A DNA stretch of 64,000 bases from Thermocatellispora tengchongensis (GCF_014202315.1 NZ_JACHGN010000001.1:519757-583756), one strand, 5' to 3'. Positions 23,509 through 32,552 are shown, counted from the stretch's first letter. Notes: generated by a model not told the origin, from the letters alone. Translations and numbers: made by a program.

Positions 23509-24595
23509 GGTCGCGTTTGTGCGTGTTCTCTCCCGGCGTGAGCTGACCGTCGCCCTTCTCGCCCGGCAACTGCTTCTTGATCGGGCGCGGATGCCGGTGG
23601 AGGCGGCCGTACGGCATCTGGTGGCGTTGCAGGGGCAGTACTCGCCCTCGCCCTACATCGCGCTCGCGGCGCGGCTGGACGGTTTCCGCATCGAGGATCT
23701 GGAAGCCGCGCTGCGGGCGGGGTCGGTGGTGAAGAGCTCGCTGATGCGGGGCACGCTGCACCTGTGCGCGGCGGCCGACTACCCGGCGTACGCGACGGCC
23801 TGCATGCGCGACATGCGCATGGCGATGCGGGCGCAGAACCGGGAGGCGGCGCCGTACGAGGAGAAGATCGTTGCCGGGGTGACCGAGTACCTGGCCGAGC
23901 CGCGCACCACCGACGAGATCCGGGAGCGGGTGCGTGAGCTGAGCGGCGGCACGGTCAAGGAGCATCGGCTGCTCGACTACGCGCGGTTCCTGGTGCCCGC
24001 GGTGCACGTGCCACCGTCAGGGTTGTGGGACCGGCACGGCAAGTTCTCCCTGGTCGCCTGGTCCGGCCCGCCGCTGCCGCCGGAGCCGGAGGCGATGCGG
24101 GTGCTCACCGAGCGGTACCTGGCCGCGTACGGGCCCGCGACCCGCGACGACATCGCGACGTTCGCCGGGGTGCGCCTGGGCGCGGTGGACGCGGCCCTGA
24201 AGGAGCTGGAGCCGGCGCGCTACACCGACGCCGACGGGCGCGACCTGTACGACCTGCCCGGCGCGCCGCTGCCGCCCGAGGACACCGCCACCCCGGTACG
24301 GCTGTTGGCGCGGCTCGACAGCGCCACGCTCGCCCACCGCGACCGCACCCGCATCCTGCGCCCCGAGCACCAGGAGCGGCTGATGGACATGGCCCGCGCC
24401 AAGGTCGCGCCGTACCTGGTGGACGGGCTCGTCGCGGGGATGTGGACCTATACCGCCGGGCGTGAGTCCGCCACGCTGACCGTCATTCCGTTCACCGGGC
24501 CGCCCCCCGCCGGCCTGGAACCGGAGGCCGAGCGCATGCTCGCCTTCGTCGCCCCGGCCGCCCGTGTCCGCGAGATAACCGTTCAGGAGCAGTGA
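23507..24595 (+). CDS. Winged-helix DNA-binding domain protein (HTH_42/AlkX-like)
   Basis: A 362-residue protein of the winged-helix family PF06224 (YcaQ/AlkX relatives). Typical landmarks are VLSRRELTVALLARQLLLDRA, the motif HLVALQGQYSPSPYIAL at about 40, SSLMRGTLHLCAA and AYGPATRDDIATFAGV. Relatives include DNA glycosylases acting on crosslinks or alkylated bases, but many actinomycete members are uncharacterised. ATG 23507 is taken as start since homologous sequence begins a few residues later. ATG 23465 is in frame and has GGGG at 8-nt spacing, so a repeat-encoded N-terminal extension of 14 residues is possible. The next gene starts at the stop codon. Confidence 0.8.
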   Translation: MVAFVRVLSRRELTVALLARQLLLDRARMPVEAAVRHLVALQGQYSPSPYIALAARLDGFRIEDLEAALRAGSVVKSSLMRGTLHLCAAADYPAYATACMRDMRMAMRAQNREAAPYEEKIVAGVTEYLAEPRTTDEIRERVRELSGGTVKEHRLLDYARFLVPAVHVPPSGLWDRHGKFSLVAWSGPPLPPEPEAMRVLTERYLAAYGPATRDDIATFAGVRLGAVDAALKELEPARYTDADGRDLYDLPGAPLPPEDTATPVRLLARLDSATLAHRDRTRILRPEHQERLMDMARAKVAPYLVDGLVAGMWTYTAGRESATLTVIPFTGPPPAGLEPEAERMLAFVAPAARVREITVQEQ

Positions 24596-24597
24596 TC

Positions 24598-25356
24598 GTG
24601 CCACGCCGAGCCCTCGTCACCGGAGCCGCCCGAGGCATCGGGGCGGCCGTCGCCGCCGCCCTCGCCGCCAGGGGCGACGTGGTGGCCGTCCATTACCGCA
24701 CCGACCCCGGCAGGGCCGCCGAAGTGGCCGCCGCGCTGCCGGGGGCGGGCCACGTGGCGCTCCAGGCCGACCTGACCGACCCGGACCAGGTGTGGGCCCT
24801 CGTCGCCGACGCGGTGGCCGCGCTCGGCGGCGTGGACGTCCTGGTCGTCAACGCCGGGATCTACGGCGACCACCCCATCGCCACCACCTCCTACGCCGAC
24901 TGGCAGGCGCAGTGGACGGCCATCCTGCAGACCAACCTGGTCGCCGCGGCCAACCTTGCCTGGTGCGTCACCCGGCACCTGCTCGACCGGCCCGAGGGGC
25001 CGCGGGGCGGGCGCATGGTGATGGTGGGCTCACGGGGCGCGTACCGGGGGGAGCCCCGGGTCCCCGCGTACGGCGCGAGCAAGGCGGGGCTGCACGCCCT
25101 GGCCCAGTCGCTGGCGGTGGAGCTGGCCCCGCACGGGATCGCGGTGGCCGCGGTCGCCCCCGGCTACGTCGCCACCGAGATGGTGGCCGACGTGATGGCG
25201 AGCCCCGAGGGCGAGACGATCCGGGCGCAGAGCCCGTTCGGGCGGGTCGCCGAGCCGGAGGAGATCGCCGGCGCGGTGGCCTGGCTCACCTCGCCGGAGG
25301 CCGAGTGGGCGAGCGGGACGGTGCTCGATCTGAACGGGGCGTCGTACCTGCGGTGA
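24598..25356 (+). CDS. SDR-family oxidoreductase (FabG-like)
   Basis: A 252-residue classical SDR. TGAARGIG cofactor motif near residue 8, VVNAGIYGD, catalytic Ser in VGSRGAY and YGASK with catalytic Tyr/Lys at about 155-159, then APGYVATEMV. The protein resembles 3-oxoacyl-ACP reductases but substrate cannot be assigned. GTG 24598 is preferred because AGGAG (24585-24589) lies 8 nt upstream; GTG 24592 would overlap the previous stop with only 2-nt spacing. The 3' end overlaps the convergent DMT transporter gene by 71 bp. Confidence 0.85.
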   Translation: MPRRALVTGAARGIGAAVAAALAARGDVVAVHYRTDPGRAAEVAAALPGAGHVALQADLTDPDQVWALVADAVAALGGVDVLVVNAGIYGDHPIATTSYADWQAQWTAILQTNLVAAANLAWCVTRHLLDRPEGPRGGRMVMVGSRGAYRGEPRVPAYGASKAGLHALAQSLAVELAPHGIAVAAVAPGYVATEMVADVMASPEGETIRAQSPFGRVAEPEEIAGAVAWLTSPEAEWASGTVLDLNGASYLR

Positions 25357-26221
25357 CGGGGGCCCGCCGCCGGGTGAGCACGACGCCGCCGGCCACGAGC
25401 AGCCCGCCCGCGACCGTCCGCCAGCCCAGCGGCTCGGCGAGCAGCGCCGAGCCGATGACGGTGGACCACAGCGGGGTCACGTACGTGACCGTGGAGGCCA
25501 CGGTGGGCCCGGCGGCCCGGATCACGCCGAGGTTGAGGATGTAGGCCAGGCCGGTGCCGAGGGCGCCCAGCGCGACCAGCGCGGCGGCGGCGTACGGGCC
25601 GGGCCAGTGCGGGGCGCCCGCGAACGGCAGGACGACGGCCAGCTCCAGGGTGGCGCACCCGATCTGCAGCGCCGACAGCGCGGCGGCCGACTCGCTCCGG
25701 CCGGAGAAGAACCGCCTGGTGTAGGCGAACCCGGCCCCGTAGCAGATCGTGGACCCGACGCAGGCCAGGTTGCCGGCCAGTTCCCCGCCCTCCGGCAGCC
25801 GCCACACCCCCAGCATGACCAGCACGCCCGCGAACCCGGCGGCCAGCCCGAGCAGCCGCGGCGCGGTCGGCCGCTCGCCGGGCACGAGCGCCAGCGCGAA
25901 CGCCAGCGTGGCCAGCGGCGTCGTGGCGTTGAACACGCCCGCCACGATGGAGCTGACCCGGGTCTCGCCGTAGGCCAGCAGCACGAACGGCACCGCGTTC
26001 AGCAACGCCGCCACCACGGCGGCGTGCCCCCACGCCTTCAGGTCGCGCGGCAGCCCGGTACGGGTGACCGCGCACACCGCCAGCAGGGCCGCCGCCCCGA
26101 AGAAGCACCGCCAGAACGCGACCCACACCGGCCCCACGCCCGCGTCCACCCCGACCTTGATCAGGGCGAAGCTGGACCCCCAGATGGCGGACAACGCGAC
26201 GAATCCCGGAACCCACTTCAT
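25286..26221 (-). CDS. DMT-superfamily (EamA) transporter
   Basis: A 311-residue membrane protein with ten predicted hydrophobic segments and two EamA repeats (first FVALSAIWGSSFALIKVG, second NLACVGSTICYGAGFAYTRR). Such proteins usually export amino acids or other metabolites. ATG 26221 is chosen because it places the first membrane segment at the N-terminus; a GTG at 26272 would add 17 residues but has no ribosome binding site. The gene is divergent from a LysR regulator with 69 bp between starts, a common exporter-regulator pair. Its last 71 bp overlap the convergent SDR gene. Confidence 0.85.
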   Translation of the reverse strand: MKWVPGFVALSAIWGSSFALIKVGVDAGVGPVWVAFWRCFFGAAALLAVCAVTRTGLPRDLKAWGHAAVVAALLNAVPFVLLAYGETRVSSIVAGVFNATTPLATLAFALALVPGERPTAPRLLGLAAGFAGVLVMLGVWRLPEGGELAGNLACVGSTICYGAGFAYTRRFFSGRSESAAALSALQIGCATLELAVVLPFAGAPHWPGPYAAAALVALGALGTGLAYILNLGVIRAAGPTVASTVTYVTPLWSTVIGSALLAEPLGWRTVAGGLLVAGGVVLTRRRAPVTAGTTPRSDRAPSRSPTRPPAR

Positions 26222-26290
26222 GCCGGAATGCTCGGTGAACCGGGAAAATGAGTCCAACAAGTAGCGACTCACGATCTATGAGCAGATCTC

Positions 26291-27190
26291 ATGACGATGA
26301 ACATCGCCCAGCTCCGGGCCTTCGTCGCGGTCCTGGACGCCGGTGGCTTCAGCGCCGCCGCCGACGAGCTCGGCATCACCCAGTCGGCGGTCTCGCACGC
26401 GGTGGCGGCCCTGGAGCGCACGCTCGGCGGCCCCGTGCTGACCCGGCACGGCCGCCCTCGCCCGACCCCCTTCGGGGAGGAGGTCCTGCCGCACGCCCGC
26501 GCGGCCGTGGCCGCCGCGAGCGCGATCCGGGCGGTGGCGGAGCGCCGCGACGGCCTCCCCTCGGGCACGGTACGCCTCGGCGCCCCGCCCAGCGTGTGCC
26601 AGGGCCTGATCCCGCGGCTGATGTCCCGGTGGAAGGCGGTTCACCCCCGGATCGACGTCGCGGTGTTCGAGGGCGAGGACGACGAGGTGGCCGACTGGCT
26701 GGCCCGCGGCACGGTGGACCTGGCCGTCCTGGTGGACCCGCCGTCCGCGGGCGGGGTCCCGCTGACCCGCGACGCCTTCCACGCCCTGCTGGCCGCCGAC
26801 CACCCCCTCGCCGGCGAGCCCGAGATCGGGGCCGCCGACCTGGAGGACGACCCCTTCCTGCTGTCCACCGGCGGCTGCGAACGCCATGTCCGCGAGGTCT
26901 TCCGCCGCGCCGGAGTCCGCTTCGCCCCGGCCCATCGCATCCGCGAGCTGGCCACCCTGCTGGCCATGGTCCGCACCGGCGTGGGCGTCTCCATGGTCCC
27001 CGGCCTGACCAGGGCGATGCTGACCCCCGGCCTGGCCATGGTCCCGCTGACGGAACGCGTGACCCGCCGCCTCGTCCTCACCGCCCCGCCCACGACCCCG
27101 TGCCACCCGGCCGCGAGCGCCCTGCTGGAGGCTCAGAGACAGGACACCGAATCAGGCCCCGAACTCGCGCTCACGTCCCAGGAGCAGTGA
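26291..27190 (+). CDS. LysR-family transcriptional regulator
   Basis: A 299-residue LysR protein: winged HTH at residues 3-62 (AQLRAFVAVLDAGGFSAAAD, ITQSAVSHAVAALE) and a substrate-binding-like effector domain from about 88 (GTVRLGAPPSVCQG). Divergent from the EamA transporter, which it probably activates. The ATG at 26291 is followed by a second in-frame ATG two codons later. Its last 58 bp overlap the convergent lamin-tail gene. Confidence 0.9.
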   Translation: MTMNIAQLRAFVAVLDAGGFSAAADELGITQSAVSHAVAALERTLGGPVLTRHGRPRPTPFGEEVLPHARAAVAAASAIRAVAERRDGLPSGTVRLGAPPSVCQGLIPRLMSRWKAVHPRIDVAVFEGEDDEVADWLARGTVDLAVLVDPPSAGGVPLTRDAFHALLAADHPLAGEPEIGAADLEDDPFLLSTGGCERHVREVFRRAGVRFAPAHRIRELATLLAMVRTGVGVSMVPGLTRAMLTPGLAMVPLTERVTRRLVLTAPPTTPCHPAASALLEAQRQDTESGPELALTSQEQ

Positions 27191-27585
27191 TCGATCCGCT
27201 TGCGCCCGGCGTTGTAAATCGCCGCGGTGTCCTCGTCGTTGTTCCACACATACCACTTGCGGCCCCAATACAGGGTGGTGGCGGTATCGCTGCCCTGACC
27301 GCTGCGAATGGTGAGCCGCTTGCCCGGCTTGAGCACCACGGCGCCGAAGACGTATTTGAAGCCGTTGGCGTCGCGGAGCAGGTATCCGTCCAGATTGATC
27401 GCCGTCCGCGTGGTGTTGCGGATCACGACGTACTCGCCGTTCAGGCTGGTGTTCCCGCCCCGGTCGCTCCCGGGGCTGTCGAAATACGCCTTCACGAACT
27501 GCACCTTCGGCGGCGCGGCGGCGTACGCGGGCGCGGGCGCCGCGCACCCGAGTACGACGACGAGCGCGAGGAGAAAACGGCGCAC
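27133..27585 (-). CDS. Secreted lamin-tail-domain (LTD) protein
   Basis: A 150-residue exported protein. After a signal peptide (RRFLLALVVVLGCAAPAPAYA) comes one lamin-tail immunoglobulin-like domain: VQFVKAYFDSPG, LNGEYVVIRNTTRTAINLDG, KYVFGAVVLKPGKRLTIRSG and KWYVWNNDEDTAAIYNAGRK, matching many actinomycete secreted LTD proteins. Their role is unknown, possibly wall or DNA/nuclease binding. GTG 27585 is chosen because GGAGG sits 7 nt upstream and the signal peptide starts there; longer frames have no site. The 3' end overlaps the LysR gene on the other strand. Confidence 0.85.
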   Translation of the reverse strand: MRRFLLALVVVLGCAAPAPAYAAAPPKVQFVKAYFDSPGSDRGGNTSLNGEYVVIRNTTRTAINLDGYLLRDANGFKYVFGAVVLKPGKRLTIRSGQGSDTATTLYWGRKWYVWNNDEDTAAIYNAGRKRIDHCSWDVSASSGPDSVSCL

Positions 27586-27672
27586 GGGGGAGCCTCCTTC
27601 GATCAGACGTCCCCCGAGTCCGCAAACTAAGACGCGATACGCCAAACCCCGGTTGTCACATATTTCACGGAA

Positions 27673-28482
27673 TTATTCGGCGAGCACCTTGCTCAATACC
27701 GGGGCGAACTCCGCCGTGTGCGTGACGAAGCCGCCGTGGTCGCCCGGGAACTCGACCGGGGGCGTGCCGAGCAGCTCGGCCAGGGCCAGGGAGGTCCGGT
27801 AGGTGAGCAGGTGGCCGGAGGTCGCGCCCACGCCCACGACGACGCGCGACGGCCCGGCGGTCAGGGCCGCGACGTCGGGGACGTAGCGGGTGGTGCCGCG
27901 CAGCTCGTGCAGGAAGAAGTGGGCCGAGTCGGCCAGGTCCTGCTCGGAGGGCTCCTCGGGCCCGGCGGGGGCGTCCTCGGCGCTCAGGTCGTAGCCGGCG
28001 GTGGTCATGAACTGCACCCAGGCCGCCCCCGGGCCCTCGCGCCGGTAGGTCTCGATCATGTCCTCGACCCCGGCGCGCAGGTCGGCGGCGTCGGGCAGGA
28101 GCTCCAGCAGCGGCGGCTCGTGCGCGACCAGCGTACGGACGCGGTGCGGGTGCCGGGTGACCAGCGCGAGCCCGGTGACGGCGCCCCCGCTGCTGCCGAA
28201 CACGTCGGCCGACTCGGCGCCGAGGGCGTCCAGGATCAGGGCCACGTCGTCGGCCCGCAGGTCGGGGGTGGAGTCCTGCTCGGGGTCGTCGAGCACGCTT
28301 CCCCCGACTCCGCGCGGGTCGTGGGTGACGACCGTACGCTCGCCCGCGAGCGCCTCGGCCAGGGGCGCGAAGGCCGTCGCGTCCATCGGCGCCCCCATGA
28401 CCAGCAGCAGCGGCCCCGCGCCGCGGACCTCGTAACGAAGACGCCCGCCCGGGACGTCGATGGTGTGGGTGGTGGCGGTCAT
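27673..28482 (-). CDS. Alpha/beta hydrolase
   Basis: A 269-residue alpha/beta hydrolase. It starts MTATTHTIDVPGGRLRYEV, has the oxyanion segment LLVMGAPMD, the nucleophile Ser in VFGSSGGAVTG (GxSxG) and the catalytic His near the C-terminus in FPGDHGGFVTH. The cap is helical. Similar to Streptomyces haloperoxidase/epoxide-hydrolase-like enzymes; substrate unknown. AAGGA lies 8 nt before the ATG at 28482; the longer open frame upstream has no site. Confidence 0.85.
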   Translation of the reverse strand: MTATTHTIDVPGGRLRYEVRGAGPLLLVMGAPMDATAFAPLAEALAGERTVVTHDPRGVGGSVLDDPEQDSTPDLRADDVALILDALGAESADVFGSSGGAVTGLALVTRHPHRVRTLVAHEPPLLELLPDAADLRAGVEDMIETYRREGPGAAWVQFMTTAGYDLSAEDAPAGPEEPSEQDLADSAHFFLHELRGTTRYVPDVAALTAGPSRVVVGVGATSGHLLTYRTSLALAELLGTPPVEFPGDHGGFVTHTAEFAPVLSKVLAE

Positions 28483-28535
28483 TGCCGATCCTTCCTGTTC
28501 GCTGACACACAAGGGACCGCCGCCGCCCGCCGAAC

Positions 28536-29030
28536 TCATCGCTCCCGGCGAGATTTCATGAAAAATCTGAACAAGGGACGTCGCCTGGGGGCCGGGGGCT
28601 CCGGCTCCGGCTCGGCCGGCTCGGGCTCCGGCGGACGCGACGCCCGCCACTCCGCCAAGAACTCCTCGATGTCGTACGGCATCAGCGTGAGCGGCGGCCC
28701 GGACATCGCCTTGCGGTGCCCCTCGACGATCTTCTCGTTGATCTCGGTGAGGATCGCCCGCACGTCGTCCTCCGAGCGCGCCCGTCTGGCCGCGGCCAGC
28801 GCCTGCTCGGCCTCCTTGCGCAGCGCCAGCGTGCCCGGCAGCGGGAACGCCAGGTTCTCCTCACGCAGCTTGCGCTTGACCCACCACATCTCGTCGAACG
28901 GCTCGCCCTGGTCGGGCAGCGGCTTGCCGGCCCCGGGCAGGTCGTCGAACGCCCCCCGCTCCATGGCCTCGCGTATCTGACGGTCAGCCCAGGTCTCGAA
29001 GCTCATCCCCGGCGGCTTGCGCTTGGTCAC
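28536..29030 (-). CDS. DUF1992 (DnaJC28-like) domain protein
   Basis: A 164-residue soluble protein with the DUF1992 domain at about residues 8-75: SFETWADRQIREAMERGAFDDLPGAGKPLPD is the signature, followed by DEMWWVKRKLREENLAFPLP. The family is widespread, related to DNAJC28, and of unknown function. The C-terminus is a Glu/Pro-rich linker ending in a basic patch RRRPLFRFFMKSRRER. The GTG at 29030 is preceded by GAGGGGG. It is monocistronic. Confidence 0.85.
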   Translation of the reverse strand: MTKRKPPGMSFETWADRQIREAMERGAFDDLPGAGKPLPDQGEPFDEMWWVKRKLREENLAFPLPGTLALRKEAEQALAAARRARSEDDVRAILTEINEKIVEGHRKAMSGPPLTLMPYDIEEFLAEWRASRPPEPEPAEPEPEPPAPRRRPLFRFFMKSRRER

Positions 29031-29119
29031 GGACCGGCCCCCTCACACCCGGATTCGAGGACCCTTCGATGGTAGCCAGGCTCGGCGCCGCCCCCGCGGG
29101 CCAGGGGGTGAACGCGTTC

Positions 29120-30877
29120 TCAGCGGGGAGCCGGTACGTCCGGGACGCGGGCGTCGCCGGGCAGGCGCAGGACGAGCATGGCCACGTCGTCGTTGTTGTC
29201 GTCGGGGCGGACGTGGGTGAGCAGCAGGTCGCAGATGGCGTGCAGGGGGTGGTGGGGCAGGGAGGCGGCGTACTCGCGCAGCCGGGACAGCCCCGCGTCG
29301 ATGGAGCCGCGGGGTGACTCGATCAGGCCGTCGGTGTAGAGCACCAGGGTGGAGCGCGGCGGCAGTTCGGTGACGGCGTCGGCGCGGGCGGTGGGGATGC
29401 CGGTGCCGAGCAGCATGCCCTGCCCGGCCTCCAGGAAGCGGGCCCGGCCGTCGTGCTCGACCAGGAGCGGCGGGGGATGGCCGGCGTTGGTCCAGCGCAG
29501 CCGCCACCCTTCGTCCCGCGTGAGCTCCACCCGGGCGAAGACGGCGGTGGCCATCGTGGTCTCGGCCATGCGCGCCATCGCCTGGTCGAGATGGTCCACG
29601 ATGGTGCTCGGGGGCTCCAGCTCGGCCCCGGCGTAGGCGCGCAGCATGTTGCACACCTGCGCCATGCCGGCCGCGGCGTCGAGGTCGTGGCCGGCCACGT
29701 CGCCGATGACCAGGGCGGTCGCGCCGTCGGACATCGTGAAGGCGTCGTACCAGTCGCCGCCGACGTGCGAGGACCGCGGCGCGGGCACGTAGCGCGCGGA
29801 CATCTCCAGCCCCGGTACGCGGGGGAGGCGCGGCAGCAGGTGGCGCTGCATGGTCTCGGCGACGCGACGCTGCCGCTCGTACAGGCGGGCGTTGCTGAGC
29901 GCCAGCCCCGCCCGGCGGGCGATGTCCTCGACCAGCAGGAAGTCGGGCGTGGTGAACGCCCCGGGCCGCTCGGAGCGGCCCAGGGTGAGGGCCCCGACCA
30001 CCTCCCGCACGCCCCGGATCGGCGCGATGCTCGCGGAGTGCATGCCGGTCACCCGGAACAGCTCCCGCTGGACGACCGCGATGTCGGAGTCGGGAGGCCC
30101 CTGGTACGTCTCGGGGCCCGCCAGGGTCGCGGTGACCCCGCGCAGCGCCCGCGACAGCGGCATCGAGGACTCCTGCGGCACCGGCGGCATCGGCCCCTCC
30201 AGGTCCTTCCGGCGCACCACGGCGCCGTTCTCGTAGTGGGCCACGGTGGCGCGCGACACCTCCCCCTCCTCGGTGATCAGGTCCACCACCACCCAGTCGG
30301 CCAGCAGGGGCACCACCAGCCGCACCAGCTCGCGCAGCGCCTGCTCGACGTCCAGGGTGGAGGTGAGCGTCGTGGTGGTCTCCGCGAGCAGGGCCAGCCG
30401 TTCGAGCTCCGACATCGACGTCGCCGGTGCCACCGGCCCGTGCCGGCCGGCCTCCGACGCGGCGCTGTCGGGGACGCCCTCGTGGAACAGCACCAGCGCC
30501 CCCAGTCTCCCCATCGGGAGCCGGCAGGGGGCGATCAGCCAGGCCAGCGGCGTCAGGGAGCCGTCGCCGCGCTCGAACCAGCCCTCGTCGCCCTGCACCG
30601 TACGGCCGGTGAGGGCCGCCCGTCGCAACAGGCACCGGCTCCGCGGCAGGGCCTCGCCGTACCTTCCCCGGTGCAGCAGGTCGTGGGGGTCCTGGCCCAG
30701 CAGGTCCGCCGCGGCCCGGCCGAGCAACCGCTCGGCCCGCGTGTTGGCGTGGACGATCCGGCCCCCGTCGTCCAGCAGGAAGACGCCCGCGTCGAGGAGG
30801 TCCGGCAGCGGCCAGGGCTGCTCGGCGCCGGCGGACGAGCACCGTTCGGCGTCTTCCGCGCCGTCCGAGATGATCAT
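29120..30877 (-). CDS. PAS-GAF-SpoIIE serine phosphatase
   Basis: A 585-residue signalling phosphatase. A PAS-like domain comes first (about 25-130: LLDAGVFLLDDGGRIVHANT), then a GAF domain (about 165-340: VPLLADWVVVDLITEEG, GMHSASIAPIRGV), and a SpoIIE/PP2C domain at the C-terminus with GGDWYDAF and GDVAGHDLDAAAGMAQV carrying metal-binding Asp residues, and NAGHPPPLL. Such proteins dephosphorylate anti-sigma antagonists and so control alternative sigma factors in actinomycetes. No anti-sigma or antagonist gene is adjacent. GGGAGG lies upstream of the ATG at 30877. Confidence 0.9.
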   Translation of the reverse strand: MIISDGAEDAERCSSAGAEQPWPLPDLLDAGVFLLDDGGRIVHANTRAERLLGRAAADLLGQDPHDLLHRGRYGEALPRSRCLLRRAALTGRTVQGDEGWFERGDGSLTPLAWLIAPCRLPMGRLGALVLFHEGVPDSAASEAGRHGPVAPATSMSELERLALLAETTTTLTSTLDVEQALRELVRLVVPLLADWVVVDLITEEGEVSRATVAHYENGAVVRRKDLEGPMPPVPQESSMPLSRALRGVTATLAGPETYQGPPDSDIAVVQRELFRVTGMHSASIAPIRGVREVVGALTLGRSERPGAFTTPDFLLVEDIARRAGLALSNARLYERQRRVAETMQRHLLPRLPRVPGLEMSARYVPAPRSSHVGGDWYDAFTMSDGATALVIGDVAGHDLDAAAGMAQVCNMLRAYAGAELEPPSTIVDHLDQAMARMAETTMATAVFARVELTRDEGWRLRWTNAGHPPPLLVEHDGRARFLEAGQGMLLGTGIPTARADAVTELPPRSTLVLYTDGLIESPRGSIDAGLSRLREYAASLPHHPLHAICDLLLTHVRPDDNNDDVAMLVLRLPGDARVPDVPAPR

Positions 30878-31037
30878 GGCTGGGTGTCCTCCCTTTCCCC
30901 CGGGTCCCGGCCTCCTACCCAGCCCGCTCGGGTGCGACCTATGTCACGCCGTTGCGCTGCCGGGAAATGTCGGTGGCCGGGCGTACGGTGTGGCGGGTAC
31001 CGGTGTGCGTGGGGCCGAGCAAGGGGGATTCAAGGGG

Positions 31038-31313
31038 ATGTCGAGGGCCGATCTCATCCGCGGCGTGATCCATGAGGGTGGCGTCCATGAGGGTGGCGTC
31101 CGCGGCGGCGGGCGCGACAACGCCGAGCACGAGGCCAACATGGCGCTGTTCCGGGTCGTGCACGAGATCGCGACCCGCTTCGCCGGGCGCCCGGTGCCGG
31201 TGGTGCTGGCCGAGCTGCGGGCGCGGGTCCCGGCCGCGCCCGGCCTCGACGGGGGCGAGCTGCTGCGCATCGCCGAGGAGATCAGCGTCGGGCGCGACCC
31301 CTCAGGTCTGTAG
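31038..31313 (+). CDS. Small hypothetical protein with HEGGV repeat
   Basis: A 91-residue soluble protein starting MSRADLIRGVIHEGGVHEGG. A 15-bp direct repeat encodes the two HEGGV copies. The rest is predicted helical (NMALFRVVHEIATRFAG, then PVPVVLAELRARVPAAPG and GGELLRIAEEIS). AAGGGGG upstream is plausible but loosely spaced. It may be a small regulatory protein; no family recognised. Its 3' end overlaps the convergent ROK gene by 12 bp. Confidence 0.6.
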   Translation: MSRADLIRGVIHEGGVHEGGVRGGGRDNAEHEANMALFRVVHEIATRFAGRPVPVVLAELRARVPAAPGLDGGELLRIAEEISVGRDPSGL

Positions 31314-32474
31314 CCCGGCCGTCGCGCGCGGCATGTGTCCGGCGGGGTCGGCGATCACCTGCTGGATCACCTGGCCCGCGCCGCCCAGCACGGCGGCGTC
31401 GGGGCCCGCCTCGGCGACCGCGAAGTTCGGCACCACGTGCCTGATGTGCCGCAACGCCTCGGCGGCCGGGCCGCGCAGCCAGGGGAAGAGCGGGGCGAAG
31501 ATGCCGCCCAGGATGATCGTGCCCGGGTCGAGCAGGTGCACGGCCGAGGTCAGGGCGGTGCCCAGGGCCCGGCCCGCCTGCTCGCAGGCCGCGCGGGCGC
31601 GGGTGTCGCCGGCGGTGAGGCGGCGGATCAGGCCGTCGAGCAGGCCGTCGGGGGCGGCGTCGAGCAGGGCGTCCTGGCCGGCGTAGCGCTCCAGGCAGCC
31701 CCGGCCGCCGCAGCGGCAGTCGGGGCCGCCGGGATCGACGACCACGTGGCCCAGTTCGCCGGCGAAGCCGCGGGTGCCGCGGAACAGCGCGCCGCCGAAG
31801 ACGAGCCCGGCGCCGATGCCGATCTCGCCCGACACGTAGAGGAAGTCGGGCATGCCGGAGCCGAACCACAGCTCGCCCAGCGCGGCCAGGTTGGCCTCGT
31901 TGTCCACCAGGACGGGGAACGGCAGGTCGAGCAGGTCGGCGGGGCGCACGTCGCCCCAGCCGAGGTTGGGCGCGCTGTGCACCAGGCCCTGCGCGGGGTC
32001 CACCGGGCCGGGCACGGCCAGGGCCGCGCCCGCCACCGACAGGCCCGCGGCGGCGGCTTCGTCCACAGCCTGGAGTGCCAGATCGCGCAGGTTGCGCACC
32101 ACGTCTGTGGATGACGAATCGCGGTTGTCCACAGCCTGTGTACGACGCAGCCGCACCGTCCGCGTCAGGTCCATGACGCACACCGACAGGTAGTCGACGT
32201 TGATCTCCAGCCCCAGGGCGGCCACCCGGTCGCCGCGCAGCCGCACCGCCACGCCCGGACGCCCCCGGGAGCGGTCGGCGTCGGCGGGCGGGGGCGACTC
32301 GGTGACCATGCCGGACTCCAGCAGGTCGCCCACCAGCTTGGAGACCGTCGTCTTGGTCAGTCCGGTGATCTCGGCCAGGGCCGCCCTGGTCACCGGGCCG
32401 TTGCGGCTCACCTCGCCGAGCACGAGGGCGAGGTTGCGGGCCCGCATGGAGTCGTGTCGTACGGCTTGGGCCAT
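31302..32474 (-). CDS. xylR: ROK-family xylose repressor
   Basis: A 390-residue ROK-type repressor: winged HTH at about residues 15-75 (GPVTRAALAEITGLTKTTVS), then a ROK sugar-binding domain with VDNEANLAALGELWFG and the zinc motif CRCGGRGCLERYAG. Divergent from xylA-xylB with an 8+8-bp inverted repeat between them, the arrangement of xylose repressors relieved by xylose. AAAGGG lies upstream of the ATG. Confidence 0.92.
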   Translation of the reverse strand: MAQAVRHDSMRARNLALVLGEVSRNGPVTRAALAEITGLTKTTVSKLVGDLLESGMVTESPPPADADRSRGRPGVAVRLRGDRVAALGLEINVDYLSVCVMDLTRTVRLRRTQAVDNRDSSSTDVVRNLRDLALQAVDEAAAAGLSVAGAALAVPGPVDPAQGLVHSAPNLGWGDVRPADLLDLPFPVLVDNEANLAALGELWFGSGMPDFLYVSGEIGIGAGLVFGGALFRGTRGFAGELGHVVVDPGGPDCRCGGRGCLERYAGQDALLDAAPDGLLDGLIRRLTAGDTRARAACEQAGRALGTALTSAVHLLDPGTIILGGIFAPLFPWLRGPAAEALRHIRHVVPNFAVAEAGPDAAVLGGAGQVIQQVIADPAGHMPRATAGLQT

Positions 32475-32523
32475 GGGCGGTGCCCTTTCATGGAGAAGTC
32501 GGGCAAATAGTAGACGCCGGGAC

Positions 32524-32552
32524 TTGACCGGTGCCCCACGGCGTCCGAGTAT
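32524..32552 (+). promoter_or_regulatory. xylA promoter
   Basis: TTGACC (32524-32529) and GAGTAT (32547-32552) are spaced 17 bp. The -10 box touches the XylR palindrome, consistent with repression by occlusion. Confidence 0.6.
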
